Below are positions 7,476 through 10,983 of a DNA stretch of 10,983 nt, in pieces; positions within the stretch are counted from its first letter, which is position 1; every line of letters begins with the position of its first letter. The stretch is taken from contig JBNJEM010000217.1 in the NCBI GenBank assembly GCA_051745935.1, positions 1 through 10,983 of the forward strand. The letters are read 5' to 3'. The DNA is from JBNJEM01 sp051745935. GTDB taxonomy: Bacteria > Planctomycetota > Planctomycetia > Pirellulales > Pirellulaceae. The notes under the pieces are model-generated. The model did not search any database, had not been told where the DNA came from, and saw only the letters and a list, made by a program, of their open reading frames with translations. Both the position numbers and the translations under genes were made by a program.

Positions 7476-7549
7476 GTCCCCGTAGCTCAATTGGATAGAG
7501 CGTCGGCCTCCGGAGCCGAAGGTTGCAGGTTCGAATCCTGCCGGGGATA
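7476..7549 (+). tRNA. tRNA-Arg (anticodon CCG)
   Basis: A complete 74-base cloverleaf. The acceptor stem GTCCCCG pairs with CGGGGAT (first pair G-U) with discriminator A at 7549. The D arm is GCTC/GAGC, the anticodon stem TCGGC/GCCGA with loop CTCCGGA, giving anticodon CCG, which reads the Arg codon CGG. The T stem is GCAGG/CCTGC with loop TTCGAAT. CCA is not encoded. A phage-type integrase gene follows 164 bases later, so the 3' part of this gene is the likely integration site of the element to the right. Because the gene is intact, the element has preserved tRNA function. Confidence 0.95.
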
Positions 7550-7618
7550 CTGGACTTACGACGATTCGCAGGTCGCATGTCAGAGAAGTTGTCAGAGTTT
7601 CGGATCGTTCACGTCACG

Positions 7619-7652
7619 AAAAAAGGCCCCGCAGAGGCCAGTCTGCGAGGCC
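7619..7652 (-). terminator. Intrinsic terminator facing the tRNA (minus strand)
   Basis: On the minus strand an 11-position stem (one mismatch; arms 7642-7652 and 7625-7635, loop of six) is followed directly by TTTTTT, the complement of the A run at 7619-7624. This is a textbook Rho-independent shape, but it points toward the tRNA gene and away from the integrase. No minus-strand gene ends there, so it would stop antisense transcription coming from the integrase region. On the plus strand only GAAAAAGC follows, so it should not end the tRNA transcript. Confidence 0.65.
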
Positions 7653-7713
7653 GAAAAAGCGAACCTTCTGGCTCGCCTTCCAGGTTTCCATGGATTCAGC
7701 TGGAGGGTTCGCA

Positions 7714-8712
7714 ATGCCTCATCATCCCCAACCGTTCTTTCGCAAGTCGCGTGGCTTGTGGTACGTCGAAATCAATGGCAAACAGTACAACCTGGGACGC
7801 GACCAGGACGAAGCCTTTCGCCGCTACCACGACCTGATGCGACAGCCACGGGACCGGCCGGTCCCCACTGATTCGGTGGTGGCCGTGGTCGATGCATACC
7901 TCGACTGGTGCCAGAAGCACCGCGCCCCGGACACCTACGAGTGGTACCGGTATCGGCTGCAGCGGTTCATCGATTTCATCCCCCGAGGACTGCGAGTGGC
8001 GCAGCTGAAGCCACACCACGTGCAGCGATGGGTGGATAGCTTCGAGCATCTCTCGCTCGGCTCCAAACGCAATTACTGCCGCGCCATTCAACGGGCCATG
8101 CGCTGGGCCGAACAGCAGGGGTATGTCGACCGCTCGCCGATCGCCCATCTGCAGAAACCGCCTCAAGGGAAGCGGAATCGGGTCGTGTCGCAGGAGGAGT
8201 TCGATGGGATTCTGGCCGTTGTGCCGATGCGAGAAGCCCGAGATTTGCTCACCGTAGCGTGGGAAACCGGAGCCCGCGCCCAGGAATTGCTCCGCGTGGA
8301 GGCCCGACACGTCGACCTGCAGGGCAACCGCTGGGTCTTCTCGCCCGAAGAGGAGAAGATGTGCCGCATGCCGAGAGTGGTCTATCTGACCGATCAAGCG
8401 ATGGGCATGACCAGGCGATTGATGCTGCAACATCCGCAAGGACCGCTGTTCCGGAATTCCCGGGGTGTGCCGTGGACCACGGACGCGGTGAACAATCTGT
8501 TCTGTCGCATTGAGCGAAAAGTCGGCGTCAAGTATTGCCTTACAGTGTTTCGTCATAGTTGGTGCACCCGGGCCCTCGCTAAAGGCGTTGACTCACTCAC
8601 GGTCGCCGTCTTGATGGGACATGCCGACCCAAGCATGGTCGCCCGCGTCTACAGCCACCTGTCGCATGCGCCGACGTATCTGTTGGATCAAGCTCGCAAG
8701 GCCGCTGGATAA
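7714..8712 (+). CDS. Tyrosine recombinase/integrase (phage-integrase family)
   Basis: The product has 332 residues. The ATG at 7714 has GGAGGG at 7702-7707, six bases upstream; the upstream in-frame ATG at 7690 has no such site. The N-terminus (PFFRKSRGLWYVEINGKQ, residues 7-24) is an arm-type DNA-binding segment common in planctomycete integrases. A SAM-like core-binding domain covers about 53-150 and the catalytic domain 157-332. Catalytic positions: R188 (ETGARAQEL), K215 (EEEKMCR), R280 (VFRHSW), H303 (LMGHAD) and nucleophile Y313 (ARVYSHL). The usual His of the HxxR motif is T277 here. The gene lies 164 bases after tRNA-Arg, which points to site-specific insertion in that tRNA. No promoter was identified; transcription may come through from the tRNA. 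Confidence 0.92.
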   Translation: MPHHPQPFFRKSRGLWYVEINGKQYNLGRDQDEAFRRYHDLMRQPRDRPVPTDSVVAVVDAYLDWCQKHRAPDTYEWYRYRLQRFIDFIPRGLRVAQLKPHHVQRWVDSFEHLSLGSKRNYCRAIQRAMRWAEQQGYVDRSPIAHLQKPPQGKRNRVVSQEEFDGILAVVPMREARDLLTVAWETGARAQELLRVEARHVDLQGNRWVFSPEEEKMCRMPRVVYLTDQAMGMTRRLMLQHPQGPLFRNSRGVPWTTDAVNNLFCRIERKVGVKYCLTVFRHSWCTRALAKGVDSLTVAVLMGHADPSMVARVYSHLSHAPTYLLDQARKAAG

Positions 8713-8728
8713 TGCAGGGCAGCCGAGG

Positions 8729-8761
8729 TTCCCCGCCGCGCTGCTCAAGCGTTGCGGGGAA
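8729..8761. terminator. Hairpin between convergent integrase and HTH genes
   Basis: TTCCCCGC (8729-8736) pairs with GCGGGGAA (8754-8761). Inside, CGCT (8739-8742) pairs with AGCG (8748-8751) around a five-base loop, with a two-base internal mismatch between the stems. It starts 16 bases after the integrase stop and lies 42 bases beyond the stop of the convergent HTH gene, so it could end both transcripts. Neither side has a long T tract. A role as a recombination or binding site is also possible. Confidence 0.45.
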
Positions 8762-8802
8762 TTCAGTCCGGCGTGCCTTCGAGCCAGCATGTGTCCAACC
8801 CC

Positions 8803-9072
8803 TTACGTTTTTAGATGACGAAGCGGTACTTGCGGCACAGGTACGACTTGTTCTTGCCGCTCCTGTCGGCAAACGTCCAGGAACGTATTCAGATCATGCC
8901 GAGAAATACGGATCGTACCTCGGCCTGTTCCAATCCGGTGGCAGGCGAGCCGATGAGCATCAATTAACTGGTACACGGCTGACGGGCTCACGTGTAGGAG
9001 ATCCGCAGCTTCCTTGACTGTTAGCAGTCGTTTGTCTGACGACTCGTAACTACAGTGATCCTCTCGCAGCAT
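8803..9072 (-). CDS. Excisionase-like helix-turn-helix protein
   Basis: The product has 89 residues from the ATG at 9072, preceded by AGGGTGA at about 7 bases. A GTG at 9096 would add eight residues. Residues 16-66 are a winged HTH of the MerR/excisionase type (HTH_17-like): LTVKEAADLLHVSPSAVYQLIDAHRL is helix-turn-helix plus first strand, and GTGRGTIRIS followed by HDLNTFL is the wing and final helix. Proteins of this sort act as excision directionality factors or small repressors in tRNA-linked elements. It is convergent with the integrase gene, 90 bases apart. The likely role is to bind att-proximal DNA and steer the integrase, or to regulate it. The C-terminal tail (about 70-89) has no recognised motif. 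Confidence 0.8.
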   Translation of the reverse strand: MLREDHCSYESSDKRLLTVKEAADLLHVSPSAVYQLIDAHRLACHRIGTGRGTIRISRHDLNTFLDVCRQERQEQVVPVPQVPLRHLKT

Positions 9073-9188
9073 AACAATGTCACCCTTCCCTACCACAGTG
9101 TTGATCGCCCGTCAGATTGAGGTCGACGATCCGCCGGGCCACAATCCGTGGACGACGAGCCGAGATCCGCGGGGCATAGACAGCATGT

Positions 9189-9220
9189 GTCGCTATATAT
9201 TCGCATTATGAAATAGCGAC
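9189..9220. promoter_or_regulatory. Inverted repeat upstream of the excisionase-like gene
   Basis: GTCGCTAT (9189-9196) is repeated inverted as ATAGCGAC (9213-9220) around a 16-base AT-rich centre holding TATATATTCG and CATTATG. It lies about 115-150 bases upstream of the HTH start and downstream of the regulator gene. The two half-sites are about 24 bases apart centre to centre, a little over two helical turns. That suits an operator or a binding site for the neighbouring HTH protein. The rest of 9073-9307 holds only a short CGGGG-AAG-CCCCG hairpin (9265-9277) that may follow the regulator gene. Confidence 0.4.
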
Positions 9221-9307
9221 TGAGCTTATTTGGCAGGCTTCAGGTATGAGGGCGCCCCCGAGGCCGGGGAAGCCCCGAGAAAACAGCGGCACGTGCAGAG
9301 AATGGGG

Positions 9308-10498
9308 TCACTGTTCAAATAGACCGTCCTCGATCCACTTGCGCGCGTCTTCGACGCACTCGATTGGGATTTCGAGTTGCGCAGCGATGCGATCTTCTGG
9401 CTTCCCTTGCTCACACAACGTTTTAATATCCAGTGCGAGATCCACAAGGTCCTGATCGTCGGACGCAGTGGCGGCAGGGCCGGTTGTGTGCGTTTGAACT
9501 GTAGCCTTTTGCGGAACTGAGCTGGAGCGCGACTTGTTTTTCCGCCAACTGCTGAATTTGGAGTTCGGTTTCCAGGCTTGAAACAAGATGAGCCATAAAT
9601 CTGGGTCATAGGTATGCCCGGTAATAAGCTGAAACGCGGCCTTATGATGCGATTGGACCGTGGCTTTCGGAATCCCCAATTCTTGGCTCACCTTGGCCAA
9701 TCGAAGCTCGCGATCACCGTGGTACGCGCCCTCGCAAAACCCCTCTCGAAGGTCCCAGACGCGGAGGTAGTCGTCATATTTGTCTCCGCGGCGTCGCCTG
9801 TCAGGGATATTCCCATGCTCACGACAACGCTGCACATGCGCTTTCACATCAGCGATGATGTCGTCCAGCGGGGCATACACGTCGATATACAAAACGTCTG
9901 GCAGGGCTTGATCCAATTCCGGCATATCCAGCCGCGAGAGCTCGCTGATCAGGCGGGTAGAGAGAGGGACATTGTCTGCCAGGGAAAATAGGTCACCCTT
10001 CTTCTCGGAAGGTACGTTAGCCAGGACTTCTTGAGCTTCAGCCTTCAGCTGTTGCTGCCGTTGATCAAGCACGGTTTGCGTCACAAGCTCATTCAGATAG
10101 CTGTTGGCGACTTTCTCACGAACGCAGTGCGGAAGTTGCATGAGTGCAATAGTCAAGCATAAGCGATATGTAAGGATCCTGGCGGCAGCAGAGGTAAAGG
10201 GCGGTACAAAACCAGGGGTGTTGCGGCCGTCAATGGAAGGATCAGGGAAATCGGAGCCAACAGCACCGAGGTTGTTCAGCCTGTCCCAAACGGAGCTAAG
10301 CTGTTGTTGTGTTGCCTTATCCAAGGCTTCCCACTGGTCGTTACGATGTGCCTCGCGATACTGTTTAGCCTCTTGCCAATGCGCGATGTAATGCGGATGT
10401 CGCCGGATGAATTCCCACACATAGACCGGCTCGACTGGCGCGAGCACGCTCGGGTCACGTATTAGCACGTTGTCGACAGTCCAGGCTGCGTGACTCAC
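9308..10498 (-). CDS. Regulator-like protein, DUF6499-like head, two HTH segments
   Basis: The product has 396 residues and a GTG start at 10498. The start is firm: AAGGAGG (minus strand, 10506-10512) lies seven bases upstream. The N-terminus has VWEFIRRHPHY at 27-37, which resembles the WEFLRRNPDY opening of the DUF6499/transcriptional-regulator-like family in proteobacterial mobile elements; this link is from memory of the motif only. A helical middle (about 100-200) follows, then IDVYAPLDDIIADVKAHV (205-222), a basic patch DRRRRG and YDDYLRVWDLREG (241-253). LRLAKVSQELGIPKATVQSHHKAAF (265-289) reads as an HTH. A low-complexity Ser/Thr/Lys linker (311-346) leads to a second HTH-like segment (358-392) with DRIAAQLEIPIECVEDARKWI. 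There is no nuclease, ATPase or membrane motif. A DNA-binding control or replication/segregation role in the element is inferred; the exact function is unknown. Confidence 0.72.
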   Translation of the reverse strand: MSHAAWTVDNVLIRDPSVLAPVEPVYVWEFIRRHPHYIAHWQEAKQYREAHRNDQWEALDKATQQQLSSVWDRLNNLGAVGSDFPDPSIDGRNTPGFVPPFTSAAARILTYRLCLTIALMQLPHCVREKVANSYLNELVTQTVLDQRQQQLKAEAQEVLANVPSEKKGDLFSLADNVPLSTRLISELSRLDMPELDQALPDVLYIDVYAPLDDIIADVKAHVQRCREHGNIPDRRRRGDKYDDYLRVWDLREGFCEGAYHGDRELRLAKVSQELGIPKATVQSHHKAAFQLITGHTYDPDLWLILFQAWKPNSKFSSWRKNKSRSSSVPQKATVQTHTTGPAATASDDQDLVDLALDIKTLCEQGKPEDRIAAQLEIPIECVEDARKWIEDGLFEQ

Positions 10499-10505
10499 AA
10501 GTATT

Positions 10506-10512
10506 CCTCCTT
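10506..10512 (-). promoter_or_regulatory. Perfect Shine-Dalgarno of the regulator gene
   Basis: On the minus strand AAGGAGG precedes the GTG at 10498 by seven bases. It fixes the start codon and suggests efficient translation despite GTG. The remaining divergent spacer (10513-10632) has no convincing promoter pair on either strand. Confidence 0.75.
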
Positions 10513-10632
10513 TTTGATTGTGTTGGGATACGCCCCCACCCTCTTTTGATAGGTATGTTTGCCGCTCCCCAATAGGACCGCCGAATATGCCTCGAGCCTA
10601 ACTCATAACGTGAAGGGGCGGAGGGCTAATTC

Positions 10633-10818
10633 ATGAAAAAGAACCTGTTGATCGAACTCAAGCGATTCCACCGAAAAGACGCGAGGACTTGCGAGGTTAC
10701 CCTGACGGTTCACGATCGCACAGTCCAACGCGAAGAATCAGCCGATGAAACGGCGAGCGCGAAAGCGGAACGAGCTAAGCCGTGTACGAAAACCGACCGT
10801 CACCAACAGGCACCATAG
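10633..10818 (+). CDS. Small hypothetical protein (61 residues)
   Basis: The ATG at 10633 has GGAGGG (10620-10625) seven bases upstream, the best reason to believe in this frame. The product starts MKKNLLIELKRFHRK, could form one amphipathic helix, and then becomes charged and Thr/Ala/Glu-rich with no hydrophobic core. It has two Cys (20 and 51) and no recognised motif. It is divergent from the regulator gene, sharing a 134-base spacer, a typical place for a small accessory or antirepressor gene. A hairpin starts exactly at its stop codon. Codon choice is not decisive, so it could be non-coding. Confidence 0.45.
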   Translation: MKKNLLIELKRFHRKDARTCEVTLTVHDRTVQREESADETASAKAERAKPCTKTDRHQQAP

Positions 10819-10837
10819 AGGGGTATAGTACCCCCCC
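10819..10837 (+). terminator. C-rich hairpin after the small ORF
   Basis: GGGGTA (10820-10825), loop TAG and TACCCC (10829-10834) form a 6-bp stem with a run of further C residues. It begins right after the stop codon of the 61-residue frame. No T tract follows, so termination would need help from Rho or another factor. Confidence 0.3.
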
Positions 10838-10838
10838 T

Positions 10839-10854
10839 CATGACAGCTGTCGTG
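10839..10854. promoter_or_regulatory. 16-base palindrome CATGACAGCTGTCGTG
   Basis: A perfect ten-base dyad, GACAGCTGTC (10842-10851), extends to 16 bases with one imperfect pair. It follows the hairpin that closes the small ORF and precedes an open frame running to the window edge. It is a candidate operator or replication/recombination site, with no matching consensus known to me. Confidence 0.35.
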
Positions 10855-10983
10855 CATCAATCGTCAACACCGGGTGCAAGGCCAAGCATCCGTGGTCGGC
10901 TCTACACGACTGGCTCACAGCTCGAGCAGTACGGTTAGATCCTAAGACCGATCGCGCAAGCAAAACCGCACAAAAAACTCCGT

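Larger units (their letters stand above)
7530..10983 (+). mobile_element. Left end of a putative integrative element in tRNA-Arg
   Basis: An intact tRNA gene is followed by a tyrosine integrase, an excisionase-like HTH gene and a regulator-like gene, the usual order at the end of a genomic island or integrative element. The left boundary is placed at the tRNA T-arm/acceptor region (about 7530-7549), where such integrases usually recombine. No second copy of the tRNA 3' end was found in the window, so the right end lies beyond 10983. By eye the DNA from about 9100 on is poorer in GC than the left half. The element could be decayed: no mobility gene beyond integrase and excisionase is seen. Confidence 0.6.
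10782..10983 (+). other. Open frame running off the right edge, uncertain
   Basis: From GTG at 10782 one plus-strand frame stays open to the end of the window (67 codons). From about residue 35 it reads AKHPWSALHDWLTARAVRL, which is more protein-like than its first part. It has no clear ribosome site, starts inside the preceding small ORF and spans the hairpin and palindrome. It could be the start of a gene beyond the edge or chance openness. A 32-codon frame from ATG 10840 ends at 10938 and likewise has no ribosome site. Confidence 0.15.

Noticed and set aside
7530..7549. Second att copy of the tRNA 3' end inside the window
   Set aside because: No other stretch matching GGTTCGAATCC or CCGGGGATA was found downstream, so the element right end is not claimed here.
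7696..8556. 286-residue minus-strand frame over the integrase
   Set aside because: Mirror of the integrase coding frame; no domain, and the integrase catalytic residues are clear on the plus strand.
9614..9991. 125-residue plus-strand frame
   Set aside because: Antisense to the regulator gene, which has a perfect ribosome site and HTH segments in its own frame.

Overview
The window looks like chromosomal DNA of a planctomycete, probably of the Pirellulales/Rhodopirellula type. Three things suggest this: a very large exported PQQ-type beta-propeller protein with a methyltransferase-like head, a Kelch-mutarotase/sodium-symporter fusion, and a tyrosine recombinase with an N-terminus (PFFRKSRGLWYVEI) of a kind abundant in that phylum. 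The assignment rests on recognising these protein styles, not on a search.

Layout. Bases 1-373 are non-coding, with a terminator-like inverted repeat at the left edge and a candidate promoter just before the first gene. 374-3502 (+) encodes the exported two-propeller protein. 3716-4210 (+) encodes a small rubrerythrin/ferritin-like diiron protein. 4539-7160 (-) encodes the Kelch-SSS fusion, convergent with the ferritin-like gene. The 328 bases between these two genes hold a nested set of inverted repeats flanked by a 12-base direct repeat, which resembles a small non-autonomous mobile or REP-like element. 7161-7475 is an intergenic stretch serving the (-) symporter gene and the (+) tRNA gene.

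From 7476 the character changes. A tRNA-Arg(CCG) gene is followed by an integrase (7714-8712, +), a convergent excisionase-like HTH protein (8803-9072, -), and a 396-residue regulator-like protein with two HTH-like segments (9308-10498, -, GTG start with a perfect Shine-Dalgarno). A small 61-residue ORF (10633-10818, +) is divergent from the regulator. By eye this part is poorer in GC than the left half. The simplest reading is the left end of an integrative element inserted at the 3' end of the tRNA gene and running off the right edge. The opposite att copy and any cargo lie outside the window.

The left half appears to be ordinary planctomycete chromosome: exported oxidoreductase-like or scaffold propeller, metal/oxidative-stress protein, and sugar-acid uptake. 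The right half is the recombination and control module of the putative element. The least described items are the nested-repeat element at 4241-4513, the regulator with its divergent small ORF, and a minus-strand terminator placed between the tRNA gene and the integrase.
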